Positions 35,501 through 47,751 of a stretch of DNA of 64,000 nt are shown here, one piece after another. Source of the DNA: Lagopus muta (taxonomy: Eukaryota; Chordata; Aves; Galliformes; Phasianidae); NCBI RefSeq assembly GCF_023343835.1, contig NC_064439.1, positions 35,224,508 to 35,288,507 of the forward strand, read 5' to 3'. Each line of letters begins with the position of its first letter. Position 1 is the first letter of the stretch. The position numbers and the translations under genes are program-made. The notes beneath the pieces are model-generated. The model saw only the letters and a list, made by a program, of their open reading frames with translations. It ran no database searches and was not told the DNA's origin.

Positions 35501-38500
35501 TTCAATTTTCTATGTATCTTAACACCGTTGGCATTTTCAAACACTCTGACACACTGATCTACAATTTTCTTCCAAGTCCCCACTACAACACTGAAGGCAA
35601 TATGGAGTGCAAGAAATTCAGAGTCCAACTAGCAAATAAGTGTAGTTCACCTAACCCCATTCAAACAGGAATATACATGCACTATTTTCTATATGTTAAA
35701 AATTAATTTTTGCTGTCATTCTGCTTTCTTTTGTTTGTTCAGTTCCTTCTGAAGTTCCTTATAAGGCAAGCATACCTACACATATAAGAAGTCACTTAAT
35801 ACCCAACAGAGTAAAGCAGGTACACAGGCTTACGCAGAATTTAAAATAAGTACTCTGGTCTTGACTTAAATAAATAAAGAATGACTTAAATAAATTTGAA
35901 CCACTTAATTTTTGTTGCTTAACTATTTGCAGCAATTTCCTTTGCTGCAGCTTCCAAGTCATTAATAATTATATCAAAATATCAGAAATTCTAACAACTG
36001 TTATTTGAGTTCAGCAGCTTTCAAAATTTTGTCACAATGAAAATTAATCTTTTTTTTTCCCCTCATTCCATTTTCTGTCTCTCTACCAATGTCTATACAT
36101 TCCTATTTTTCAACTATTGTTTGTTATTTTTACTCTTCTGAAAATATACTAGAAAAATCATTGTGAGGAAAGACACATAATTGATGCAAATATCCATTTT
36201 TAGTTTGTCACTTAGATGTCAATATGAGTTTCTCACACTCTCCTCTCCTGCCTCAGATACAAAAGCTTAAAAAAATACTAACTAAAAAAAAATAATAAAA
36301 GTTGCTTCATTTCTTCTCAAATCGCCCCTCCAAAACTTTAGTGTTATCCTTAGGAGTTTGTGAAAACTATATACTATATTACTTCAGCATAGTTTCATCA
36401 ACAAGTTAAGATTTTATTCTGCCACTGTAAGACTTACCATATTCATCTGGACGGAGTAACATTCCAAAGGTATGGTCTGCAGGAACATTCATTGTTTCTG
36501 CTATACTGTCAATGTGCACATTTCTTTGTTATTTGTCAAATAGTTTATTAGTGGCTAAAATAAACTGTAAGTCATCATTAAAGAAACATGCTCACCTGTT
36601 ATATAACTAGGAATTATATACATAATTAACTTGGATTTGTTTTCATTAGTACACTGCTTTAAAGTTATAACTGCAGAAAAGCATCCTGCTATATACATTT
36701 AGAAAATTGGCTGTTAAACAGAACTAAGTGTAAACATTAATATTTACTTGTGTTCAAAAAGGTAATAGGAAAAAGCATTTGAATATTAAAATAAATTGTT
36801 TTTCTATAAAAATGATAGAAATTAAAGAGTGAGAAATGCTTTATAGTATACCTGACAGATATTATTTAGGACAAACCAGATCTCCATCTGAAAAAGTGTC
36901 TCCAAAACAAACCACTTTTGACAACAGTAGAAAGATTTATTTACATCTGCTTTTTCACACCTAACGTTTTCTACAAAGTAGCAATACAAAATAGCAACAA
37001 AGCAAATATCCACACAGAAAACCTGACCCCATTTTTTTAATAGAAAATTGAGATGATGTTGATGACTCTAAGAACTTATTTCTTCATCTAAAGAAGATGC
37101 AGAGTTCATTTTATCTTTGTGTTTAATAATTAAAAATTTGTTACATGAATTAGAAGTCTCTGTCTAAACTGAAAAGAGGAGTAGTGCTTGCTTCTGAAAA
37201 TAACAACAACAACAAACAAAAAGCACATAACTACAGAGATGGAAGCATGGTAACTGAAATACTACTGTGCGTTTTTCTCCTTTTCATACTACACATATGA
37301 TTAAATGTTGTTAGGTTACACCTTTCCCGTAGAATTAGTGCTGGATTTGAGCTTGTACAGCAATCTGTATTCCCTGACTGACCACACTGCCTTATACAGC
37401 TCACAATCTAAGTCTACTTCACAGTGAGGACAGAAAGGACAGAGGATAAACTGGCTCTCTCTACAGAAAGGGAAACATGCTCACTCCTAATGGGAACTAT
37501 CAGCATAATCCATCAGAGTCACTTTGAGCCTGTGATTTTGAATGCAAAATTAAATTTGGTACAAAAGTTAATAATGTTCTGGGTCCCCAGACAGTTGTAA
37601 AGAAATACCAAACATCTGTAAAGACAATCTTTGCATTCAGCAGCGCCAGTTTAGTAGCACAGCTGGATCCTGATCATGCCGTGCCATAAGACTACCACAG
37701 TTCACCATAAGCACTCTTTTGAGAACTAAAACAGTTGTTGGAAATCACCCAAGGTTCATGAAGCACTGTAACAATATGATTAAGTACATGGTGCTAGATA
37801 ATATTACAGTTTAGTTTCACATCCAACTGAATACAGATGGACTAAAGCAGATCAACAAATCCAGTGTCAGAGTAAGCAAAATGGTTGTTGCCAAACAATA
37901 CGAGACATTTCAGTTCTTTCAAATCTTCCCAAAAGCAAAAGACTAAATAAATAAACACTTCATGATATAGCCACAACACAGCCTTCATTACTTACTTTCA
38001 CAGTGAGGGCACGCAGAGTCCCATCTTGTAATTAAGCACTACAGTAGAAGCTTAGAACACAAATCTATATATTGCTTACCTAAGACAGAAAAAGAAACTG
38101 GAGGCTGGGAAAGTGTGTATAAATTTTGTTCTTGGAAGGTATCTTTGCTTACTTACGGATCAAGGACTTTTCCAATCTGAGGCTGAAATTTTTCCTTGAA
38201 GTCATCAATTCTTTTGGACACAATTTTTGCTGCTCTTTTCCTGTGAATGTTAAGAGAACTCACAAGCAATTGCTTAACAATATTCTACAACCACTCAATA
38301 ATATTAAAAAAACACATATACTAAAAGGAAACAGCAACTTTTTGCAAGGGAAATACAATTTAGGAACTGAAAATCGTTATATTTAAAAAATCAAAGATAT
38401 CTTTATGTAACATGAAGGAAATGCCAAGTTTTATGTCTTCATACTATAGCAGAATAGATTTGAATAAATTATTCCGAAAACTAGTCCTTGCATTTACCTT

Positions 38501-41500
38501 TCAGTTCAATAAATCTAACAAACTGAAGGATAGCAAGATAAAAAAATTATATTCAATATGAAGACTCTTTTTTAAAACTCATACTGCTAATTTACTACTT
38601 AACTCACTGTAACTTACAATTGCCAATCATAGAGCCAATTTAAGGATTTGGATACATTTCGTCCATCTTCGAAGTGAGGGGTTTCTATTCCATACACATA
38701 AGACTTGTTGAAGTTTGGTGAGTCATACTTCCTATTTATTGCTTCCCCTATTAAAGAAAAAAAAATAATTGTTTCAACTTGTTTAAAACACTTCAGCAGG
38801 AGAAATATACAAAAACAACAACAGCAACAAAGCATATTCATTCATAAAATAATAAAGAAAAAAAAGTAAAATAATAAAGAAAAAAAATAAATTCCTAATT
38901 ATTATTCTCAATAAAAGACAAGAAATTTGTGTAATTCATACAACACTTAAGTATTTCAGATTAATCTCATTTTCAAAAGAGCAGACTAAAGGCAACAAAA
39001 AAGCCACAAAAACTACTTGAGTTATAAAACAGCTGGATGTCCAAAATGCTTTTTATGTCTAAATAAAGACAAAAGAAAATCCTAACAGAATTAATGAAAA
39101 AATAGTAGATTGTTTAATCATGCAAATGAAACCACTTTTTAATTCTGCATTTAAGCAGAAACAAATGCCATTCAATGTGTTATTTATTAAAACAATTAAG
39201 CAAAAAAGTATTTTGACTTGCTGCACTTTTGGATAGATATTTCCTATGTTGAATTAGTAGGAATTTTGCAGTAAAGTCAGTGGGAAAAAAGATATTGCAC
39301 TACATGTTTATGAATCTGTTAATCCAGATTTGCCTGTTTTATGTACAAGAACATCACTTCAGTACTCTGTGTAACAGAGTAACAAGCATCTGTAACCCAT
39401 CACAGAAGAAAAATAGCATTTCACAAGTGCCACTCATCCAAGTAGAGATCAGTGGTGAGTGGCATTCCTCAGGGATCAGTGTTGGGACTGGAGTTATTGA
39501 ACAACTTTGTAGATTACGTGGATGGTGGGATCAAGGGTACCCTCAGCAAGTTTGCAAACAACACCAAGCTGAGTGGTGCAGTTGACACACTAGAGGGAAG
39601 GGATGCTATCCTGAGCAGGCTTGAGAGGTGGGCCCAGCCTCATGAAGTTCAGCAAGGCTAAGTGCAACATCCTGCATCCAGGTTGGGTTGGGTGGAGAAT
39701 GCCTTGAGAGCAGCCCTGAGGAAAATGATTTGGGAGGTTGTGGATGCTCCCTCCCTGGAAGCATTCAAGGCCAGGCTGGATGGGGCTTTGAGCAAACTGG
39801 TCTAAAGGGAGATGTCCCTGCCTTTAGCAGGGTGTTTGGAACTAGATAATCATAAAGGTCCCTTCCGACCCGAACCATTCTATGATTCCATGGTTTTTTT
39901 TCTGCATTTTCAATCACTTTTTGAAAAGAATTGCAAGTTAAATTTTTTTAAAAAATTTATCCATGCCTGCTTACTAATAAAGCCTTCCTCTGGCTGTATT
40001 GTTGCAGGGAACATTTATGTTTTGTTCAAAACTGAAGCATATCATTGATTTTCTATTCCCTTTTACATAAAAACAGTTTGTTTTCCTGCTGCTTAGTTTG
40101 TCTGCTCTTGTCTTGACTTCTCTATGGTCTTGTGGATAGAAGTTATAAAGAAGACCGAAACAGGTAATTCCACTAAAACACCTAATAAAGTTGGGGAGGA
40201 GAGGAAAGAAAATTACATTTGGCCAATTTATAGCAATGGTGCCATATTCTGCAAAAGCAGAATTTCTCAGTGAGAGACCACAGTACTATAATTTCACTTC
40301 TCTGAAAACAGCCTCCAAATGAAATTATTCATTATTACAACTGAAATATCTATTTCACAGTTTCTTACATTCTGAGCCAACACCTACTAAATTGTTGGTA
40401 CTAGCACAATGGCCAACTTTACTGTAATGCCAATTTTATAGATCTATAACATAAGTTTCAAATGTAAGTGGAAAAGATGGACATGGGAAAAACAGAAGTG
40501 GTGGCCTAACAAATGCATGTGCTGCCTATTTTCCAGTGTTCCTGCGTAGACCCACAAGATAAACGATAACTACTAAGGAACACTTCAAATAAGTATAACT
40601 CCTGAAGCAGTGTAGGTACAGCCCATTGGAAGACTATAAACCAAGACTGTGGGACAGACTCACAGGCACTATGCAGCAGGTTGAGGAATTTGCATTTCAG
40701 AGCGCCAGACAGCACACTGAAATTCTTCCTAGTAACCAGAGCTTGATATCGAGCTCCTATCAGAAGACCTAAATTTTGTATCCTCGTGTAACAGAGGAAC
40801 CAGAAGAAAAAGTAATGGGACAGGCTGGGCGCACAGTATGCACCTCTGAGCCTGAGACTGCTCAGACATAGATAACAGGCATAGATAACGCTGAAGTCAC
40901 TAAGCAACCAGAGCATCTAGATGTTTCTGCATTCTTGGGGATACTTTGTTTTTCAGATAGCTCCCAACCAAAATCAGTCTTTCAGCACCTTCATTAAGCT
41001 CTATGTGTGTGCCTAACACACTGACAATGAACCTACAATTCTAGAAACGGGTACTCTTCTCAGTTGCATATCTGATTGTTTTTTTTTTTTTTTTCCACTA
41101 TTGCTTTTAAAATGATTTATATTTTATTATATTAATAAACAAATAAACAGTAATTGCTTACATCTCAAAAATCATGTGTGATATATTTTGAAGATGCAAT
41201 GAGATTCAGATTTATATTAAGTCTTCTTATGTTGCTACTTACTAGCCTTTGAACAGATCACAATAATAATCATTGTGAACATACCAGAATAATAATCATT
41301 GTGTGACACAACATACAAATCATGTCCCTCTCTGGCTTCTTTATCTACTTCTGCAAAAGTTTTTGGAGGATTTATAAGCTCCCCAGCTGATACATCTGAA
41401 AAGAAAAGAACACATATATGGGTTTATTGTTGATTTGTTTTTAAATCTGAAATAGTATTTATTGGAGAAGATGCTAATACTTGGAAATATGGAAATATGG

Positions 41501-44500
41501 AAATAGTGGAAATATGACATTTTTAAATCATCCCTGCAGAAAATCAATAAAATCAATAGGAATCTTGTAACATGATAACATGGGAATAAAGCAAGAATCA
41601 CAGAAACTGAGATGAATGTAAATGTTGCAAAGGGACTACATGGTGAACACATATGTGATCTGCTCGCATATATGGAGGAAAGATTGACAGGTCAAGGTAA
41701 TATATTATACACAGCAAAAAGCCCTATTAGTTACAAAATGTTTCAGATGTCTGTTTGTTTATCATAACTGAAAAAACACCAGTATATTTTTATGCCTTTC
41801 AGTATCTTTTGTAATGACTTTTCTGCTAAACAAGAATTGTTGGAAGCATACAATTTAGGCTAAATATTAAATTGCATACTATCTTTTATTTACAAGAAGT
41901 ATGTTTTAGCATTACTTTTGCCAACCTCGGATAATTTTTGTTCCAAATGTGGTATTGATTATATCCAAGCCCTCGGGTAACATAGCAGATTGATCATGTG
42001 ACCTGCCCAAAGGTGCTTCACGATTACTGAAGTAGATTGCCTCTTTTCTGTCTTGTAATTTTTGTTGAAAATTAGTTTTGGGAAGTGGATTTATCAATGA
42101 ACCTGCCTAAAGATGTCACAAACAACAAAAGAGACAAGAAAACCAGCAAATTTTAATCTTTCACACATCAGGACAGCTAACTCCTCACATCCACAAGAAC
42201 AGCAGATTGATACTAAGTCTTCTAAAGATGTTTTAGATTATTAGACTCATAATTTCTTCTAACAAGTTGTAATACAGAACTGTATTGTTAGATAAGGTCA
42301 TTAATAATCAGTGCTATGCTAAATGTCCAGCAAAATAAAACACAGACTCTAAGATGGAATTTTTAATTTTATACAGGATTTTTCATTTGTTGATAAATAA
42401 AATTTCAGACTATAGTTTTTCTGCTTTTAATATATATTATAATATATATAGATATAGTATATTAGAAACCATTGTGAAATTACAAATTACAATATGACAA
42501 AACTGAAGCGTGAAAATGATATAACTATAACATCTTTTGAATGTCTCCTAGTGCTTATGAGGAAAGACATCTGTCATCTTAGTGGTTAAGTCCATTCACT
42601 AAACATCTACTCTCAGTTCTGCCCATGCATATTTTAAGATACAGACTAATACTGCGATCCAAAAGGAAGTATCAACAGAAAGGAGTTTAGGAGGATTTCT
42701 CAAAGCTTAACACTAATTTGGACACAATGTCTCCCCAGAAGGCTTGGGTCAATAGCAATTATTTGTAAGCTTAGGTCAACACAAAGAGAATAATAAAATA
42801 TCAAAAAAGTAAAAAAGGTTCAAAAAATATCAGAAGGGCTACACTGATCTTCTCAAACCATACAGTTTTTCAGACTGGCCATCAAAATAATGGGGACCCT
42901 AAAGAGGATTTGTTATTAAATATTTGGTGAATGTTATATAGATACATATTGGATAGGGGAGAAAAAAATGTAGTAATAGATATAATTATCCAAATCCATG
43001 CTTAGAAAACTCACTGCCTCCAACTCTTCCTCCAGTTAACATTTAATTAATAATACAAATTAAAATGGCCTTCCACAGATGATACAGACTAAACTAGGCA
43101 ATCTATTCAACGTAAAACTTCTGAGGAGGTACAGTACAAGTCCAATTTTTTTAATTGTTACTATTATATTGGATATGCCTAATGAATGTGCTAGTCAACA
43201 TCCTCAATTATCAGGTCCTAGGTTTTCCAACCTAGAGACTAAGCCTATAAGGTTTTGCCTAAGCTTCTTCATTTGCTAAACTGAAAACCGTTAATGTACA
43301 AGCCCTGCTGACAAGACATACCAGCAAGTGCTATTTTACTAACAAATAACTACTTTCAGAAATTTGAATAAAATTACCAAAAGCTCTTCAGTTGTTTGAT
43401 TACATCTTACAAAAACAATTTCTGAGTAATATACACAAAATAGATTGACATGTCCAAAATAGCACTTTTTAACTAACAAAATCATTTACAACTCAAAAGA
43501 AAGAAAGAATACGTAAAAAAATTGCTGAAGAATCTCTGGCAATAGTTTACTTGCTAAGAGCTCAACAAGTCACATTCTTACAGCAACTGAAGAACCTGAT
43601 GCTATGCCGTGTGTCAAGTGAGCTGCAACATCAGGATCATCTGCTCTGCCATAGAATATTCTTTCAGCACCAGGAGCTGGATTTGTCATATTGCGAAACT
43701 TCTTCACAACAGCTGGAGTAGCAGGCTATATGTAAGGCAAAGAAAATAACGATTTTACAGAAGATTTCCATAATACAATAGCAAAAAGCCAATTCAGTGT
43801 GATTCCACAGATGTACGAGCAAAACAGAAAGATGTTTTAGGACTATAACACATGCCTGCATTGCTGCAGGTGCAGATACTCTGAACAAAAGGTCAACACA
43901 ACCCAGTCTAAATTTAATCAAATCACCAATAGAAGTCAGGAAAGAGTATCTGAGCTTTACCTTTCTGATTTAGGCTTTAAGTGGATAAAAGCTTCCTTAT
44001 ATATGTTACATTTACCAACTTAAGAAACTTTTAACCTAATCTACAACAATTCCCCCATCAATTAAGCAATTTCAGAAATTACTTCAACAACCGTCTTGTT
44101 TTGTTGGTTTTTTTTATGCATTCATTTAAAGGGAGAGCTGCCAGTGAAAGGATGCAGTTTCTAATTCTTCAAGGAGACTGGGAAGAGAGCATGGGAAACA
44201 CAACTCTAACAGGGCAACCTTGATGAAGGAGAAGGTCCTCTATCAGAAGTAATAACAACTCTTCAAAATAATCACTGTAATTGTATCAACAGAGAAAAAT
44301 GGTGGTGTAAAACAATCTTCTTTAATCCACCATAAGAGGGTATGATGAATTTTGTAAAATATACAGACAGAAAAAAAAATTATAAACTTCTACATGCCTA
44401 CCAGCTATTTTCTGTGATCCCTTTAAACAATAGCTGTAGAAAAATATGACCGTGGGTTCACTGATGTTCTTTATTTAAAAAAACACTATGAGGTAAGAGA

Positions 44501-44887
44501 AATAACAGATTTTGGGCCTGAGAGCACAATCACTAATGTGAAATCATACAGTAACTTAAAAGTGAGAATCTCAAAAGCACACTCACCCTGGGTAAAGCTT
44601 CAGTGAGGCACTGTGCAGCCGTATCACCAGTTGGAAACAACTTCCCAGCCTAAGCAACACAACCAAAAAAACAAGGTGTAACTAAGCCAAATGCTCCAAC
44701 ATCTCGTACAAGATGGCTAATTGTCCCACTCCATTAAAAAGATCACCAGCTGCCTTTGTTTCAGCCTCAAGGCCAGACTATGACCCTGGTAAGGCATAGA
44801 AAGCGTGTAGGTTTCACTCACAGCTGAGATGTGGGGAAATCTGTCCGTGAAACTCCCCTGGTAGACAGGCTGTGGCGGACCCGCCAT
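26560..44887 (-). CDS. EFHB: EF-hand domain family member B (CFAP21)
   Basis: Thirteen minus-strand coding exons: 44887-44822, 44649-44587, 43725-43582, 42106-41926, 41395-41285, 38747-38618, 38240-38157, 36505-36438, 35089-34935, 33979-33772, 31815-31615, 30094-29913, 26724-26560. All have GT-AG borders, and phases join exactly to 1758 nt (585 aa plus stop). Two canonical EF-hand loops lie at residues 333-344 ([12 protein letters not shown]) and 369-380 ([12 protein letters not shown]); a degenerate third EF-like helix pair forms the C-terminus. Motifs such as [27 protein letters not shown] and LTHGIA match vertebrate EFHB. The family protein is a microtubule inner protein of the A-tubule in ciliary doublets and has also been linked to STIM1-dependent calcium entry. 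The human protein is about 830 aa; the difference is a long N-terminal part that I do not see here. The chosen start (GCACCATGGCG) has a good Kozak context and lies in a GC-rich promoter. Two acceptors (exons 4 and 8) were set by frame and family match among alternatives 4-5 nt apart. Confidence 0.93.
28265..28422 (-). mobile_element. Old CR1 LINE 3' fragment
   Basis: A degraded minus-strand CR1 end in EFHB intron 12 (landmarks GAGATCTCTGGAGATAATCC, AAAGATGGAAATTTCACA). It is interrupted on its right by a younger, better preserved CR1. Confidence 0.5.
28423..28915 (-). mobile_element. CR1 LINE, 3' part (interrupted by another CR1)
   Basis: Minus-oriented CR1 in EFHB intron 12, with its 3' end at the left (AGAATCACAGGATCATAGG). 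It runs to CAGTACTCCAGACC, then is cut by a plus-oriented CR1 (28916-29340) and resumes at 29341. Confidence 0.85.
28916..29340 (+). mobile_element. CR1 LINE inserted into another CR1
   Basis: Plus-oriented 3' part of a CR1, starting near GATGGAACACCTCCCCTGTG and ending with the family's tail, ATGATTCTATGATTCTAC. It lies inside a minus-oriented CR1, whose two halves (to 28915, from 29341) match consecutive parts of the consensus. Confidence 0.85.
29341..29570 (-). mobile_element. CR1 LINE, continuation of the interrupted element
   Basis: It continues the minus-oriented CR1 of 28423-28915 (CCAAGGCAGAGTAGAGGGAG, GACCTGCTGGCCAGCTCTTT, ACCAGGACACCCAGGTCCTT). Confidence 0.8.
29913..30094 (-). other. 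EFHB: EFHB coding exon 12
   Basis: A 182-nt exon between acceptor TTTCCACAG and donor GCAGAG|GTACAG. It encodes the conserved '[17 protein letters not shown]' region. It is listed separately because it lies between two repeat-dense introns and could be mistaken for a short minus-strand gene of its own. Confidence 0.9.
30395..31430 (-). mobile_element. CR1 LINE, 5'-truncated
   Basis: About 1 kb of minus-oriented CR1 in EFHB intron 11. The 3' end is at the left (AGGACCTTAAAGATCACCTAG), and the stretch to 31430 includes the end of the reverse-transcriptase frame (TGGAACAGCATCAAATGCTTTG on plus). It is moderately diverged with many indels. Confidence 0.8.
31995..33580 (+). mobile_element. CR1 LINE with reverse-transcriptase remnant
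   Basis: The longest CR1 in the window (about 1.6 kb), plus strand, in EFHB intron 10. It contains part of the RT domain ([19 protein letters not shown], then [15 protein letters not shown] around 32410-32450, the family's 'YLDFSKAFDTV' motif) and runs to the 3' end (CCGACCCGAACCATTCTACG). The frame is broken, so it is not active. It holds a 55-bp foreign insert at 32902-32956. Confidence 0.85.
32902..32956 (-). mobile_element. 55-bp CR1 3'-end scrap inserted in a CR1
   Basis: Within the plus-oriented CR1 the text AGAATCACAGAATCGTACGG ... ATCATCAAGTCCAGC is the reverse complement of a CR1 3' terminus. It separates CAATGTGC from ACTTGCAGCCC, which adjoin in intact CR1. Confidence 0.75.
39440..39893 (+). 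mobile_element. CR1 LINE with internal deletion
   Basis: Plus-oriented, in EFHB intron 5. The first 240 bp are almost identical to 32560-32760. It then jumps from GAAAATGATTTG to GGAGGTTGTGGATGC, skipping about 565 bp that the copy at 31995-33580 has, and ends with CCATTCTATGATTCCATGG. Confidence 0.85.
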
Positions 44888-44910
44888 GGTGCAAGTGGGG
44901 CGGTTTACCC

Positions 44911-44924
44911 GCTGGCCTGGTAAC
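44911..44924 (-). promoter_or_regulatory. Candidate RFX X-box in the EFHB promoter
   Basis: GCTGGCCTGGTAAC lies 24 bp upstream of the EFHB ATG. Its right half (GGTAAC) is a perfect RFX half-site and the left half departs by one base from the RYYRYY consensus. X-boxes drive many ciliary genes, so the site fits the gene, but it is a short motif. Confidence 0.35.
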
Positions 44925-47205
44925 GGTCATGCCCCAGGTGCCACCTCCAGCTTCTGCCACACCTCCCCAACAGCCAGCGCACACTGATGACCTGCTGGAC
45001 TCCAGGGGAACACCAACACAAGTATCAAACTTGCCCAGTGGAAACAGATACAGATTGTTTCCAAAAAGTAGCTTAGGTAAAGCAGATGAATTTTCGCTGC
45101 TGTTTAAAGCTCCTCTGCTTTCAGAAAGGCTGATTTCCTCTCAGGCGACATCAGTAAACTCCCCCCTTCCTCCCAACAAAACAATGGCAAAAACAATTCT
45201 AGGTAAATGTACGTACCTTATCTGTAATTAATTAACAAACATTACCAGCTGCTGCCATTTTAGTCACAGTTCTAACATTTGTTTGATAAAGAAATTAACT
45301 GAATGCTGAGCTCTGAGGATTCTGTCCTACAAATGGCAGGCAGGAGGTTGGCTGTGGCTCCTGTGGGGTGAACAGCCTGCCTGATGTCGGGGATGCCTGG
45401 CCACCTACTCCAGTGATGCATGTCCATCGTGTGATCTGTGAGCATGTGTGACCACAGCATAATCTTTTGCAGGTAACATACGTTCTCAGCTCTAATTTAG
45501 CAGTGGCTATTGCTGGCATCCTTTTTCAAGAGTAGATGGTTTTTTTGTTGTAAGAATGATGGTACAAAGCCAGTAATGTAGAAAAATTGTGACCAGTTGG
45601 CAAATAAACTTTAGGAAATTCTTAAAATGTTCGGTTTACTTATACCTCCTTCAAACATTTGTGTTGTTATTTTTAAATGTTCCTGACAAGTAATATAATG
45701 ATTAACTATAATCATTAGATTACTTGTTATGCCTTAGTGTGCAACCTGTTCCCCTATTAAATACAATTTCTACCTAGTAAAGACCAAACTATGATTTAAA
45801 TAAGCCAGCCTGTTAGAAATGAGGGATGGATTTTATCTGATTGAAAGGAGTAACTGGGCAAGAATAAAACTGTCAGCAGAAGAGGGAACTACTTATTCAG
45901 GGAGAGAACAAAGCATAGTATTGCAAGCCTATACACTAAAATGAGCATATACAAAAAGCTGGAACAAGGACTTGAACTTTTACTGTTTCATGTGTTTGCA
46001 TTTCTACTTGGCTTGTACTCAAGGTATCATCACTTTATACATTGCTACTTCTGATTTCTTTTATTTTACAGTGTTTTTCCCCAACAGGTGGCTACACTGT
46101 CTAACTGAAAGAATCCCTTCAGCCTTGCTGAAAAAATAATGACTGGCATTGGGAAAGCAATACCTATTGCAGAAACAAGTAGAGAAATCCCAGATTTTTT
46201 CTGTTTTGTCTCTGTGCTTTTCAAGAGAGATGGGGATCCCTATGAATCAACTTGAAACTTACAAACAGTATTTGAGCTTCTTGAAGCAATCTTCAACACA
46301 ACTCTTAGAAGCAGATCCTGAATCTCTTCAGACTGAAAATCTGCTTATACAAATGTTCTCCATTGGTAACTTCTTTGTGAAAGAGGGTGATGCCTCACTG
46401 TCTGCTTTCTGTACAGGTGCCAAAGAAAATAGGAAAATATTTTTATCTACAGGAGCTACTTCTAACATAAATTACAAGGGAGTTCATAAACCTTGGTAGG
46501 AAATAGGTTACTAGAAAGATAGATGAATATTTCCCAAACAAAATATTTCCCAACAACAAAAAAAAAAAAAACTGAGGAAGTGAAACCAAGATGAAAAATC
46601 TAACAGAATAAATAGATGAATAGATAATACATCCTCTGAAGTCAACTTCTATTTATTGTTATATATCTACATTTAAACAAAAAAGCATGAATAGAGCATA
46701 TAGTTAAACTCCATTCTAAAATGCTGAAAAAAAAACAATTTGTTGAGATCATGACCTATTGATAACATTTATTTATTTATTTACATATTTTTGTTAACAT
46801 AATCCAATGCAAAGTTTAACTTTTCATATTTTAACAGTAACATAGAGAAACAAATAGGTAAACATGATCACTGGAATGACTAGCCTGTTGATTTCAGGCC
46901 TGTTATTAAAGTGCTGTTAGTCCAGTAGAAGAAACTCATCCTCACCACTACCATTCATGGACTCATTAAGTCCAAAATACGGTAATGAAAATTCATTCAA
47001 TTACTGCTCCATACTCTCTATTTCATACATTCACACTGAATCTTTGCTTATGTCAGCTTCATCCAGATGTGAATAACTTGGGGTTTCATGAAGCAGGAAA
47101 GAGAGACTGCAGGTCTGTGTCACAGCCATAGCCAGTAGGAACCTCATGCATGTAATGTATGCTTTCTAGCAGCACACTAGTATCACACGCAGTTCTACCG
47201 TTGTA

Positions 47206-47751
47206 CACAGGTCACTCTGAAAGTAATGCCTCTTATTTCCACACAAATACAGCATATACCACAAAAAGTATAACACTGTTTGATAGAGCAAACTCTCAGC
47301 TAAAAAAAAACACTATTTTTCAACACAGTCATCACCATTAGCTTTGCATTTTTGCCAGCAGTGAACAAGAACATGCATGCTGTGCTTGTAAAAATCTGCA
47401 GCAGTGGAGGTGAACCACTGTCACCACTGCTGAAACATATTACCCACTGCCTCATTGTGTTCTCATCCACTGTTTGATCTCCATAAACGTTCAGCAAGCT
47501 CTGATGAGCATCAGTGGGTACCATTTTTTTCTGCATGGAGGCTTCCAATTACAAACCTTTGCTTCACATGCACTTTCATGTCAGACACCAAATTGTCAGA
47601 TTGTGCCTCTGCTGCCATCTGTCACATGACAACAAAATGAAGCAGAATATCAGTGGGAAGGTTCGATCTTTACTGCCATATCACCAACATCCTCCTGTGA
47701 CATCATGAGCCAATGTGATAAACTAGGAAGCATTACTTTTGGTGTACCCTA
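47206..47751 (-). mobile_element. Mariner DNA transposon, internally deleted (Galluhop-like)
   Basis: The element has TA on both sides and imperfect terminal inverted repeats, both containing AAAGTAATGC (left: GGTCACTCTGAAAGTAATGC; right end GCATTACTTTTGGTGTACCC). The minus strand at 47548-47300 keeps transposase text: LLNVYGDQTVDENTMRQWV (helix-turn-helix region) and CMFLFTAGKNAKLMVMTVLK. At about 546 bp it is less than half the length of an intact mariner, so it lacks most of the catalytic part and cannot move itself. Confidence 0.85.

Noticed and set aside
40506-40916. 136-codon minus-strand frame in EFHB intron 5
   Set aside because: No motif and no match to EFHB. The neighbouring exons join in phase without it, so chance is the simpler reading.
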